DNA of 64,000 nt, taken from Sporosarcina ureae. GTDB lineage: Bacteria > Bacillota > Bacilli > Bacillales_A > Planococcaceae. The notes below the pieces were generated by a model. That model saw nothing but the letters and a program-made list of their open reading frames with translations, searched no databases and was not told the DNA's origin. This document shows, in pieces, positions 38,149 to 47,070 of this stretch. Each line of letters opens with the position of its first letter. The first letter of the stretch is position 1. Made by a program: the position numbers and the translations under genes. The stretch is taken from positions 1,743,501 to 1,807,500 of the forward strand of contig NZ_CP015109.1 of NCBI RefSeq assembly GCF_002082015.1, given 5' to 3'.

Positions 38149-39033
38149 CTAATTCTTCTCCAATATCCCGATAAACTTCGAGGCCGCTGGTGATAGTGAT
38201 ACACCTTTTAAATAGCACACGCCGATGCTGCGCTTAGGTATGGGTTTCAAAAACTCTACTTCCCGTAGCATGCCACGTTCCAAGTACTCTTCTGAAAACT
38301 CCTTGACCACACACGCAATGCCCAAATTGATTTGGGCAAATTCCAGTAACAACTCATGAGAACCCAATTCAAATTCAGGGTAAATTTTTACGCCTTCCTT
38401 CAATAGAAAGTCTTCCACATACTGACGGGAATTGGATTTCGACTCCAATAAAATTAGTGGTAACCTTGCAAGCTCTTGCAGAGGCACAGGTTTCAAGAAA
38501 AGCTTTCGGAACCGTTCACCGTATACGAAAGTGTCTTGTACGTGAAAACACGCACGCTTCTCCAACGAATCATCCTCAATGGGAAAGTTACAAATAGCAA
38601 TATCCACTTCGCCTGATTTCAGCGCAGCGATTAGCTCTAAAGTTGTGCCATTTGTAATTTTGAATCGGATGCCCGGAAAACTTGTATGGAAAGCTTCCAG
38701 GTAAGGTAGCAGATAATAACGGGAAATCGTATCCCCTACCCCTATTTTCAATTCACCTGATGATAGATTCTTCAACTCCTGTAACTTTTCATTGCCTGCC
38801 TCGATTAAATTCAGTGCCGAATTGGCATACTCGTATAGCAAGGAGCCTTCATCGGTCAATGTCACCCCTTTGGATGTACGATTAAACAGACGTGTGTCCA
38901 AAGCTCCTTCCAACTGCGATATTATTTGACTAACGGCAGGCTGTGTCATAAATAAACTTCGAGCGGCTTTTGAGAAACTTTCATTATGAACAACTGTTTG
39001 GAAGACTTTATACCACTCTAAGTTGATTGACAT
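38149..39033 (-). CDS. LysR-family transcription regulator
   Basis: A 294-aa LTTR. The winged HTH is at residues 1-60 (FQTVVHNESFSKAARSLFMTQPAVSQIISQLE) and the periplasmic-binding-like effector domain at 90-290 (ELKIGVGDTISRYYLLPYL). It is divergent from the F420-ligase-like gene, 112 bp away, with an inverted repeat between, which suggests it controls that gene and itself. The effector is unknown. The HTH and effector fold resemble CysL/CysB-type regulators only generally. Confidence 0.9.
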   Translation of the reverse strand: MSINLEWYKVFQTVVHNESFSKAARSLFMTQPAVSQIISQLEGALDTRLFNRTSKGVTLTDEGSLLYEYANSALNLIEAGNEKLQELKNLSSGELKIGVGDTISRYYLLPYLEAFHTSFPGIRFKITNGTTLELIAALKSGEVDIAICNFPIEDDSLEKRACFHVQDTFVYGERFRKLFLKPVPLQELARLPLILLESKSNSRQYVEDFLLKEGVKIYPEFELGSHELLLEFAQINLGIACVVKEFSEEYLERGMLREVEFLKPIPKRSIGVCYLKGVSLSPAASKFIGILEKN

Positions 39034-39057
39034 ATAACCCCTCCTTATATCCCCTAT

Positions 39058-39100
39058 TAAGTATATTAATTTTACTTATACCATAAATGAACGTTATAAT
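39058..39100 (+). promoter_or_regulatory. Promoter and candidate LysR operator of the F420-ligase-like gene
   Basis: TTTACT (39071-39076), 18-bp spacer, TATAAT (39095-39100). An inverted repeat TAAGTA-N9-TACTTA (39058-39078), of the LysR T-N11-A type, overlaps the -35 box. Confidence 0.5.
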
Positions 39101-39145
39101 ACAAAGAAGAGTGATCAAATTGAGTTTCACTAAGGAGCGATTGTT

Positions 39146-40336
39146 TTGGGAAGAGTTGTAGGAACGGTTGTTAGAGGATTACGTTGCCCGATTATAAATG
39201 AAGGTGACAATATTGATCAAATCGTAGTAGATAGTGTATTAGAAGCTTCAGAAAAAGAGAATATTACATTTCAAGATAAAGATATCGTATCCATCACGGA
39301 ATCCATTGTAGCGCGTGCACAGGGAAATTATGCAACAATTGATGATATCGCAAAAGATATCGAAGCGAAATTCGGTGATGATACAATCGGTGTCATTTTC
39401 CCTATTCTTAGTCGTAACCGTTTTGGAAACTGCTTACGCGGTGTCGCAAAAGGCGCGAAGAAAATCGTTTTAATGCTTAGCTATCCTTCCGATGAGGTCG
39501 GTAACCACTTAGTTGAACTGGATCGTCTAGATGAAAAGGGAGTGAACCCTTGGACGGATGTATTGACGGAAGATGAGTTCCGCGAACACTTCGGCGAGAA
39601 CAAACATCCATTTACAGGCGTTGACTATATCGAATATTATAAATCGTTAATGGATGAGTTCGGTGTAGAACATGAGGTCATTTTCTCCAATAATGCGAGA
39701 ACGATTTTAGATTATACAAAGACTGTATTAACTTGTGATATCCATACACGTTTTAGAACAAAACGTATTTTGAAAGCTAACGGTGCCGAAAAAGTTTATG
39801 GCTTGGATGATATCTTGGCTACTTCTATCGATGGCAGTGGCTATAACGAACAGTTCGGCTTACTTGGCGCAAACAAAGCACAAGAAGACAGCATCAAACT
39901 GTTTCCTCATAGCTGTCAGCCTATAGTAGATAACATTCAAGACATGTTAAAAAAAGAAACAGGCAAACATATCGAAGTAATGATTTACGGAGATGGCGCG
40001 TTCAAAGATCCTGTAGGTAAGATTTGGGAACTGGCTGACCCAGTCGTGTCCCCCGCTTATACAGATGGACTTGACGGCATTCCAAATGAGGTAAAACTAA
40101 AATACTTAGCTGATAATGATTTCTCTGAATTACGCGGAGAGGAATTAAAGAAAGCTGTGTCCGATTTTATTGAGAATAAAGATACTAATTTAATGGGATC
40201 CATGGCTTCACAAGGAACAACTCCTCGTAAACTAACGGATTTAATCGGTTCATTATCCGATCTGACTTCAGGTAGTGGTGACAAAGGTACACCTATTGTC
40301 TTTATCCAAGGATACTTCGATAACTTCACAAACTAA
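39146..40336 (+). CDS. Coenzyme F420-0:L-glutamate ligase-like protein
   Basis: A 396-aa protein of the CofE/FbiB-N family, which in archaea and actinobacteria adds glutamate to F420-0. Family-like blocks are VRGLRCPIINEGDNIDQIV (N-terminus), DIVSITESIVARAQG and NRFGNCLRGVAKGAKKIVLMLS. No other F420 gene is in the window and Bacillales do not usually make F420, so the actual substrate is probably different. It is longer than CofE (about 250 aa) and lacks a nitroreductase domain as in FbiB. Start TTG at 39146, after AAGGAGCG. Confidence 0.75.
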   Translation: MGRVVGTVVRGLRCPIINEGDNIDQIVVDSVLEASEKENITFQDKDIVSITESIVARAQGNYATIDDIAKDIEAKFGDDTIGVIFPILSRNRFGNCLRGVAKGAKKIVLMLSYPSDEVGNHLVELDRLDEKGVNPWTDVLTEDEFREHFGENKHPFTGVDYIEYYKSLMDEFGVEHEVIFSNNARTILDYTKTVLTCDIHTRFRTKRILKANGAEKVYGLDDILATSIDGSGYNEQFGLLGANKAQEDSIKLFPHSCQPIVDNIQDMLKKETGKHIEVMIYGDGAFKDPVGKIWELADPVVSPAYTDGLDGIPNEVKLKYLADNDFSELRGEELKKAVSDFIENKDTNLMGSMASQGTTPRKLTDLIGSLSDLTSGSGDKGTPIVFIQGYFDNFTN

Positions 40337-40340
40337 GAAC

Positions 40341-40372
40341 AAACACCTGTGAGAATACTCACAGGTGTTTCT
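40341..40372 (+). terminator. Terminator after the F420-ligase-like gene
   Basis: AAACACCTGTGAG (40341-40353) pairs perfectly with CTCACAGGTGTTT (40358-40370). Confidence 0.88.
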
Positions 40373-40375
40373 ATT

Positions 40376-40627
40376 TATCGTTTACGTAATATAAAAACCT
40401 TCTTTCTATAGTGTATCTGATGAGGCTAACCACCTAAAGAACTGTGAAGAAGTAAAAGAAAGCCGCAACTATATAGCAAAATCGGAATGGAATAGCATCG
40501 GGATCTCCGTCAGTATGGAAATTACGAGTTTCCACAGAGCCAACCAATCGAGCCAGATTTACGACAGAGTCGACCAGACCTCCTATACTTCCAAACGTAA
40601 CGGTCGAAATTGTTTAACACACATATG
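40376..40627. other. Unassigned spacer between two terminators
   Basis: About 250 bp bounded by terminators of the convergent neighbours. On the minus strand one frame is open for about 57 codons (about 40432-40611) and would encode TVTFGSIGGLVDSVVNL..., ending in a hydrophobic stretch FRFCYIVAAFFYFFTVL. It has a GGAGGT but no ATG, GTG or TTG at a proper distance. It may be a remnant of a small membrane-protein gene. No coding claim is made. Confidence 0.25.
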
Positions 40628-40662
40628 AAAAGACACTACAGACGGAATAGTAGTGTCTTTTT
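40628..40662. terminator. Terminator after the MFS gene
   Basis: AAAAGACACTAC (40628-40639) pairs with GTAGTGTCTTTT (40650-40661). It is symmetrical enough to act on both strands. Confidence 0.85.
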
Positions 40663-40672
40663 GCATAGTTTA

Positions 40673-41863
40673 TCAATCTTGTTCTACGATAGGACGTTGG
40701 CGCGTCCGACTGAATAACATGAAAAGGCCGAGCGCGATTAGCACTATAACCATGAGAACCAAATACAGTTGCTGATAGCCGATGATCGGTACCAGTAAAC
40801 CAAGTACATACGGACCAAACCCAAAACCAAAGTCTAAGAAAATAAAGAACGTTGACGTAGCAACACCTAAGCGCTCGGGCTTCACGCCTTGCAACGCAAT
40901 TGCTTGGGCGCATGATTGGAAGTTACCAAACCCAAGTCCAAGAACACCACCCGCAAGAAGTAACATCCACCCTGCATTTGCTCCACTTAATAGTAATAAT
41001 CCACCTGCAAATAATATTAATGAAGGATAAACGACAAATTTATTACCCTTTACATCCAATAATTTTCCGGTATACGGTCTCGAAATCAGTACTGCAATAG
41101 CGTATACTAAAAAGAAAAAGCTGGCTGCACTAACTAAGTTGATTTCCTCAGCATAAAACGAAATAAATGAGAGCACGCCAGAATACGCAATAGCTGCTAA
41201 CAATGTCACAAACGCAATCGGTAACGCCTGTACTTCCAATAAACCGTGAAGCTCGAATTTCTTTGTTGCCGTCTGTACATTTTTTTTAGGCATGGCCGTG
41301 GGCGCTTTCTCAACAAAAAAGAACATGGCCGCACAACTAATACTAAGTACTAGACAAAACATAAAGAGTATATTGAAATGATAGTGCTGGCTTAAGAAAA
41401 TACCGAAAAACGGTCCAACCGCTGTAGCGAGAACTGTACTCAAACTAAAATATCCAATGCCTTCACCTCTACGTGAAGGTGGAAGCATTTGAGCTACCAT
41501 TGTTCCTGTCGCGGTAGAAGAAATGCCAAGTCCAACACCATGGAAGAACCGGTTCGCCATTAATAACGGCAAATTTACTGCAGCAAAATAGAAGACGGAT
41601 GCCAATACAGTAACCAACAATCCAATTAATAGAATATTCCGGCTACCGGCCTTTTCTATTAACCCACCTACAGCAAGGCGTGCAATTAATGTCCCAATGA
41701 TGAAAATCCCGGACACAAGACCTGCAACACTTGTTGATACGTTATACTCCTTCACTGCATAAGGCGCAATCGTCACTATAAGTAAATACATAACTAACAT
41801 CAAAAAGAAGTTGATGACTGAAGTAACGATAAAATCCTTTGTCCAAATCTTTTTATTATCCAT
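40673..41863 (-). CDS. MFS transporter (drug-efflux type)
   Basis: A 396-aa protein with 12 membrane segments. The MFS loop 2-3 signature is degenerate (GGLIEKAGSRN), followed by ANRFFHGVGLGISSTATGTM (motif C-like region). Members of this 12-TM group export drugs or small molecules. It is encoded 12 bp downstream of a MarR regulator, with which it forms an operon, as is common for efflux pumps induced by aromatic compounds. Substrate unknown. Confidence 0.9.
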   Translation of the reverse strand: MDNKKIWTKDFIVTSVINFFLMLVMYLLIVTIAPYAVKEYNVSTSVAGLVSGIFIIGTLIARLAVGGLIEKAGSRNILLIGLLVTVLASVFYFAAVNLPLLMANRFFHGVGLGISSTATGTMVAQMLPPSRRGEGIGYFSLSTVLATAVGPFFGIFLSQHYHFNILFMFCLVLSISCAAMFFFVEKAPTAMPKKNVQTATKKFELHGLLEVQALPIAFVTLLAAIAYSGVLSFISFYAEEINLVSAASFFFLVYAIAVLISRPYTGKLLDVKGNKFVVYPSLILFAGGLLLLSGANAGWMLLLAGGVLGLGFGNFQSCAQAIALQGVKPERLGVATSTFFIFLDFGFGFGPYVLGLLVPIIGYQQLYLVLMVIVLIALGLFMLFSRTRQRPIVEQD

Positions 41864-41875
41864 TTAACCACTCTC

Positions 41876-42295
41876 TCATATATGAAGATTTTTACTTGCT
41901 AGTTTTAACACACGAATACCTGCTTCTAAATCTTCTTTTGTAGCACCTTCAAGTAAGTTTTCATAAAACACTTCCAAGTCAGCCATTACTTTCACTACTG
42001 TCGCTTGTCCCTGCTCGGTCAAGCCTATCCATTTCTCCCTGCGATCTACCCCTGGCCGAATGCTGACTAAATTCATTTCCAACAAGCGTTGCACAATTTT
42101 GGTGACGCTCGGCTTTTCCACTTGCTTACGCATAGCAATCTCTGCCGATGTCATTTCACCATCTATCCATAACAGCTTCAGTATTCCCCATTGTGAGTGG
42201 AATAATCGATACGGTGCTAGCAAATTATTTAATTGATTTAACAATGGACGATAGAGTTGAACATATTCCGGAAAAAATTGTTGTTTTTGTTCCAT
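41876..42295 (-). CDS. MarR-family regulator
   Basis: A 139-aa winged-helix dimer protein. DNA-recognition region at about 50-100 (EMTSAEIAMRKQVEKPSVTKIVQRLLEMNLVSIRPGVDRREKWIGLTEQG), with the D-x-R-x wing. It is the first gene of a MarR-MFS operon and probably represses it. A 15-bp palindrome lies 25 bp before its start. Confidence 0.92.
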   Translation of the reverse strand: MEQKQQFFPEYVQLYRPLLNQLNNLLAPYRLFHSQWGILKLLWIDGEMTSAEIAMRKQVEKPSVTKIVQRLLEMNLVSIRPGVDRREKWIGLTEQGQATVVKVMADLEVFYENLLEGATKEDLEAGIRVLKLASKNLHI

Positions 42296-42319
42296 AAATT
42301 TACACCCCTAATTCATTTG

Positions 42320-42334
42320 GTTAGTCTGGCTAAC
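42320..42334 (-). promoter_or_regulatory. Candidate MarR autorepressor site
   Basis: The palindrome GTTAG-TCTGG-CTAAC lies between the AT-rich promoter region and the MarR start codon, where binding would block transcription. Confidence 0.5.
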
Positions 42335-42479
42335 TATTTATTTTATTTTAAACCTTTTTTTGTGGAAAGTAAAGCAATAGCAAGGTACTTATCGCAACCT
42401 ATTTACACGGATGTGATATGATAATTTATATTCTCTCACCGTAGTTCGATAGATGTGGGAATGAGTAACGAACAGGAGA

Positions 42480-43712
42480 GTGATCCTCATTTGGAATAAG
42501 TATAAGAACACACCTTTTGTCGCTAAAATTACGATTGGATTCATTGCGGGCACCTTACTTGGAATCTTTTTTAACGAATACACTACTTTTTTGAAACCAT
42601 TCGGAACATTGTTATTGAACTTACTCAGTTTGATTGCCATTCCTGTCATCTTCCTGACAGTTGTATTAGCTGTTAATCAAATGAACTTAGCCCAACTCGG
42701 TAAAATGGGCGGTAAGCTAATTCTCTATTATACGGCAACCACAGCCGCCGCTGTATTAATTGGGCTCTCGTTGGCTATATGGCTCAAACCCGGTAGACAT
42801 TTGACTTTACCTACTGACGCAGTGGTAGAACCTCCCCATGCACCTGGATTCTCAGAAATCTTACTGCAAATTGTACCAAAGAATATCTTCGAAGCTTTTA
42901 CGTCTGGAGATTTGATGGCTATTTTATTCGTTGCAATCATCATCGGCATGGCCATGTCTTCCATGAAGTTTTCTTCTGATACGAAACTCGTTGAGATGGG
43001 TAATTTTCTTGATCGTTTCTTTAACGCTTTGAATACGATGTTTTATAAAATTCTTGAAGGTGTTTTGTTATATGCACCTATAGGTGTTTTTGCGATCAGT
43101 GCCACCGCTTTTGGTGAGCAAGGATGGGAAACATTACTTGGATTGTTATCATTCGTCGGTGTTTTCTATCTTGGTGTTTTAATTCTCTGGTTATTTGTCT
43201 ACAGTGGGTTCTTGAAATTCTTTGGAAATCCAGTATTACCTTTTTATCGAAATACGAAAGATGCCTATACAACCGCATTTTTCACTTCTAGTAGTATCGC
43301 TACGTTACCTATTGCAATTGAATCTGCAAAAAAGGCGGGCGTCTCCGAGAATACAGCGAACTTTGCTTTACCACTCGGCGCAGTTTTCAATTCTGATGGC
43401 GGTGCATTGCGTATGGGCATTTCGCTAGTCTTCGCAGCGAATATCACGAACTTGAACTTATCCGCCGTAGACTTTATCGTTATCATCGCAATTGGAACTT
43501 TGCTTTCCATTGGAACGGCGGGTGTTCCCGCTGCCGGATTAGTTACGTTATCTGCAGTACTTACTATGTTCGGATTACCTTTGGAGATTGTCGCTCTGAT
43601 TGCCGGAGTAGATGCATTAATTGGCATGGCGGGTACTGCTTCCAATGTCATGGGGGATATTGTGGGTGCCGCTGTGGTGGATAAGAAAGCGCCACGTAAG
43701 AAGTTTGCGTAA
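42480..43712 (+). CDS. Atypical DAACS-family cation symporter
   Basis: A 410-aa member of the dicarboxylate/amino acid:cation symporter family (GltP/GltT fold). HP1 serine motif TSSSIATLP is intact. The NMDGT motif reads NSDGG and the HP2/TM8 consensus DxxxDMxRTxxNVxGD reads DALIGMAGTASNVMGD. So the Asp that holds the amino group and the Arg that holds the side-chain carboxylate in glutamate/aspartate carriers (D394, R397 in GltPh) are both Gly. The substrate is thus unlikely to be glutamate or aspartate. Start unclear: GTG at 42480 overlaps the AGGAGAG site; an ATT at 42489 is better spaced. Confidence 0.85.
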   Translation: MILIWNKYKNTPFVAKITIGFIAGTLLGIFFNEYTTFLKPFGTLLLNLLSLIAIPVIFLTVVLAVNQMNLAQLGKMGGKLILYYTATTAAAVLIGLSLAIWLKPGRHLTLPTDAVVEPPHAPGFSEILLQIVPKNIFEAFTSGDLMAILFVAIIIGMAMSSMKFSSDTKLVEMGNFLDRFFNALNTMFYKILEGVLLYAPIGVFAISATAFGEQGWETLLGLLSFVGVFYLGVLILWLFVYSGFLKFFGNPVLPFYRNTKDAYTTAFFTSSSIATLPIAIESAKKAGVSENTANFALPLGAVFNSDGGALRMGISLVFAANITNLNLSAVDFIVIIAIGTLLSIGTAGVPAAGLVTLSAVLTMFGLPLEIVALIAGVDALIGMAGTASNVMGDIVGAAVVDKKAPRKKFA

Positions 43713-43797
43713 ACTACATCATTGAACGACGTTTGACTAGAATCTAATCCTGAAACTGAACAAAATCAAATAGGCTGAGACAAAACTCAATAAAATG

Positions 43798-43850
43798 AAA
43801 AAACCGCGTAAATCCAAGTTAAAAGAATCTTGGTTTACGCGGTTTTAATT
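43798..43850. terminator. Bidirectional terminator between DAACS and SLH genes
   Basis: AAACCGCGTAAA-TCCAAG and CTTGG-TTTACGCGGTTTT form an 18-bp near-perfect stem with A/T runs on both sides. Confidence 0.9.
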
Positions 43851-43915
43851 TTGCCTTTTTTGTTAATTGCACTAGATTTTCTACTTATGCCCCAGTTTTT
43901 TCATTATTCACCTTA

Positions 43916-45556
43916 TTATTGTGCAATAGCCTCCATAGAATAAACAATCATCTTTGCGGCATGCGCTCGCGTTGTGGAATCGTTCGGCATGAATTTGCCA
44001 TTGTCCCCTGTTGCTATATCCATTTGGTAAAGACCTGCTATTGCCCACTGCGTGTCTTTTGAGAACTTCTTAATATCGGTAAACGGTGCTGCTACCGTTG
44101 GCGTAAATGGCTTTCCTGTTACTACTTCATACGTTCGACTCAGCACTAATGCTAACTGCGCACGAGTGATCGGCTTGTTTGGCATGAAGTGACCGTTCAC
44201 TCCACTCACTAAACCATGGTCATAAGCGGCTTGTATATCCATCTTAGTGCTGTCTGCGTAGTATGCTAAATCAGTAAATGCCCATTTTGTGCTTGTAGGC
44301 TTTAAATCCAATGCGCGAACGATGATTGACATAGCTTGTGCACGTGTCAGTGATGTGTCGGGTCGGAAAGTCTGATCTGCATAGCCACTAACAATACCTT
44401 TCATTGCCGCCACTTCAATTACATCTTTAGCCCAGTGATTTGCAATATCTGTAAACACCACGGTTGGTTCAACTGGTTGTTTATCTATTGTGTATTTAGT
44501 ATTCAAGTGCTGTATGCTCTTTTGGCCATTCTGATTAACGGCTTGAACAGAGAAATGATACTCTTTATTCGGCTCAAGATCTGTAATTTCATATGATAAG
44601 ACGGGCGACATCACTTCGCCTACTATTTTATCGCCAATAAAGACTTGATACGTTGAGATCATTCCCGTATCAATGACTGGTTTCCAGTTGAGTTCCACTG
44701 TTGTCGCATCTTTGGCTGTAACGGTAAGCGCATCTTTAGCAAACCATGTATAGTTCTCCATCAATGATTTGTGGAAAGCCTCCATGATTACTTTGTAGCC
44801 TGCTTGACTTAAATGGATATTTTCAGGATTAGGTAAGTACGTATATGGATCTTCAGCAATTTTCTTTGATGTGTCCACAAACTGCGCTGTAGTGCCTGTC
44901 ACGCCACTTTTAATACCATCATTTAACATTACGACAAGCTGATTTACCAATGGTTGATTCTGTGGGCTCAAGTAAGGAAATGGGTTGTAATAGCCCATCA
45001 CATATACTTGCGCATTCGGATTTAGTTGATAAATTTTAGCTAAGATTTTTTGCGTATTGATTCCGACTTTCATGATCGCCGCCTGTATTTCTTCCGAGTT
45101 GAACTGCGGTACACCTTTGTCATCAAACGTAATTTTCGGCAATACATCATTTGCACCGATCGTTAACGTAATGAGCTGTGCTTCTTTTACAGATTGATGG
45201 AGAGTCGCTGTTTTGTCGGAATGTCCGATCCCTACGACCGGCTTCGTGACGTCCATCTCCAAATCTCTCAAAACATCCTCTGTTTTATAGCCGGGGTACG
45301 AAAATCCTTTATTGCTCGCTTGCAATACTTCACTGTTAGCCAGTTCCTCTGCTAAAAGGTCTGTATAGCCTTTACCTAACTCATTATTCGGTGTGACACC
45401 GGCCGCTAATGAATCCCCTAGCGCTAAATAATTAAGAGGAGAGATCCACGTAGGCGCTTTTTCAGGCTCCGCAGCAAATGCTTGTAATGGCATGACAGCA
45501 ATTTGCAATACTAAGGCAAATGCCATTACAACATAGCTAATCGACTTTTTGGTCAT
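43916..45556 (-). CDS. Secreted GDSL/SGNH hydrolase with FN3 and three SLH domains
   Basis: A 546-aa exported protein. Signal peptide 1-28 (cleavage after QAFA). SGNH hydrolase domain about 40-275: block I ALGDSLAAG, block III TIGANDV, block V NIHLSQAGY (catalytic His). FN3 domain about 280-365, then three SLH repeats (about 375-545) that bind pyruvylated cell-wall polymer. It should be a cell-surface esterase or lipase. The ATG at 45556 has GGAAGGTGG in good position; an upstream GTG adds 4 codons. It has its own terminator and no operon partner. Confidence 0.9.
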   Translation of the reverse strand: MTKKSISYVVMAFALVLQIAVMPLQAFAAEPEKAPTWISPLNYLALGDSLAAGVTPNNELGKGYTDLLAEELANSEVLQASNKGFSYPGYKTEDVLRDLEMDVTKPVVGIGHSDKTATLHQSVKEAQLITLTIGANDVLPKITFDDKGVPQFNSEEIQAAIMKVGINTQKILAKIYQLNPNAQVYVMGYYNPFPYLSPQNQPLVNQLVVMLNDGIKSGVTGTTAQFVDTSKKIAEDPYTYLPNPENIHLSQAGYKVIMEAFHKSLMENYTWFAKDALTVTAKDATTVELNWKPVIDTGMISTYQVFIGDKIVGEVMSPVLSYEITDLEPNKEYHFSVQAVNQNGQKSIQHLNTKYTIDKQPVEPTVVFTDIANHWAKDVIEVAAMKGIVSGYADQTFRPDTSLTRAQAMSIIVRALDLKPTSTKWAFTDLAYYADSTKMDIQAAYDHGLVSGVNGHFMPNKPITRAQLALVLSRTYEVVTGKPFTPTVAAPFTDIKKFSKDTQWAIAGLYQMDIATGDNGKFMPNDSTTRAHAAKMIVYSMEAIAQ

Positions 45557-45622
45557 TATACATACCACCTTCCATTTTCGAACTATTGTAAATTTAATAA
45601 TAATTGCTAGCTTACCAGTTTG

Positions 45623-46441
45623 TCAAATTTTAGTTCGGACATCCCAGAGTTCTGGAAAGAAGCGATGATCTAGTACAGACTTTAGATAGTGAACACCCGA
45701 AGAGCCGCCTGTGCCTTGCTTAAAACCGATAATTCGCTCCACTGTTTTCATGTGCCTAAAGCGCCATTGCTGATGGCTGTCTTCGATATCAACTAGCTTT
45801 TCCGCTAGTTGATATAAGTCCCAGTAACGATCAACATCGCGATAGACTTCAAGCCATGCAGCCGCTACACTCGGATCTCCTTTATACGTAACTGAAAAAT
45901 CACGAGTTAGTAAGTCTGCATGGATGTCAAAGCCTGCACGTGCTAAAGCTTGAATAGCTACATCGTAAATTCCCGGTGCTTCATACGCTTTCGCCAATCT
46001 CTCTGATAGCTCGGTGTCCTTTTCATAGATTTTTATAATTTGTGGTTGCTTATAACCTAAAGCAAACTCGATCAATCGATTTTGATAGGATTGGAATCCC
46101 GAGGCCTTTCCTAAACTGTCTCGAAACTCCATGTACTCAGCAGGCGTCAACGTAGCCAAAACATCCCACGCCTGAATGATTTGAGTTTGAATCTTTGAGA
46201 CGCGAGCTAGCATTTTGAACGCTTCGGGTAATTCATCTTGCTGAATCAATTCAATCGCTGTCTCTAACTCATGTAAAATTAGTTTCATCCATAATTCATT
46301 TACCTGATGAATGATGATGAAAAGCATTTCGTCATGATGTCCTGATAGACGCTTTTGACTCGATAGCACCTGATCTAAATGCAGGTATTCACCATACGTC
46401 ATTGAAGCCCGGAAATCGGTATGAATTCCCTTTTCGTTCAT
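45623..46441 (-). CDS. kynA: Tryptophan 2,3-dioxygenase KynA
   Basis: This haem dioxygenase opens the indole ring of tryptophan to N-formylkynurenine. The protein is 272 aa. Family blocks: [52 protein letters not shown] (haem-ligand His) and FPELWDVRT. It is the last gene of kynU-kynB-kynA and overlaps kynB by 4 bp. This is the entry step of the pathway. Confidence 0.96.
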   Translation of the reverse strand: MNEKGIHTDFRASMTYGEYLHLDQVLSSQKRLSGHHDEMLFIIIHQVNELWMKLILHELETAIELIQQDELPEAFKMLARVSKIQTQIIQAWDVLATLTPAEYMEFRDSLGKASGFQSYQNRLIEFALGYKQPQIIKIYEKDTELSERLAKAYEAPGIYDVAIQALARAGFDIHADLLTRDFSVTYKGDPSVAAAWLEVYRDVDRYWDLYQLAEKLVDIEDSHQQWRFRHMKTVERIIGFKQGTGGSSGVHYLKSVLDHRFFPELWDVRTKI

Positions 46442-47070
46442 GACGGTAGCCTCCTAACGACCGCACGCACAGGACTTCCATCCGCATCTTCCAATGCTAA
46501 AGGCAATGCAATCAACTCATAACTTCCCTCTTCTAATGAATGCAATACTAAATTCTCGATGATGATCACATCATTGCGATATAGCGAATGGTGGCCAAGT
46601 AGATCTTTGCTAGTCTCCGAGTCAACAGATGGTGTATCTACGCCGATTAGACGTACCCCCCGCTCTTTCAATAGCGGCCCGACATCTTCACCGATGACAG
46701 TGAAGTTCTCAGGAAACTTCGTCGGTGTTGGATGACTTCCCGTTTTCAGTAAAAGTCGTTCTGCACCGTCAAAATCAAATGGCTCCAAATCTGCCCTTGT
46801 CACACAACTAATTCCTGTCACGTCTATCAAACGAGCCTTGCCAATATATAAATCCACTGGCAACTCCAAAATTTTCAATCCATCATTATCATAATGGAAA
46901 GGCGCGTCCGTATGCGTACCAATATGCGTACTCATTGTTAATTTGCCGATATTGACGGAACCGGACTGCTCTTTTGATACGGCTACTTCATAGGTAAACG
47001 GTGTATCTCCAGGCCACTCTGCAATACGCTGATTTAATGGCTGTGTAATATCAATCCATTGACTCGTCAT
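46438..47070 (-). CDS. kynB: Kynurenine formamidase KynB
   Basis: This metal-dependent hydrolase releases formate from N-formylkynurenine. The 210-aa cyclase-family protein has the metal site [16 protein letters not shown] and the [10 protein letters not shown] block. It is the middle gene of kynUBA with 4-bp overlaps on both sides. Confidence 0.96.
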   Translation of the reverse strand: MTSQWIDITQPLNQRIAEWPGDTPFTYEVAVSKEQSGSVNIGKLTMSTHIGTHTDAPFHYDNDGLKILELPVDLYIGKARLIDVTGISCVTRADLEPFDFDGAERLLLKTGSHPTPTKFPENFTVIGEDVGPLLKERGVRLIGVDTPSVDSETSKDLLGHHSLYRNDVIIIENLVLHSLEEGSYELIALPLALEDADGSPVRAVVRRLPS

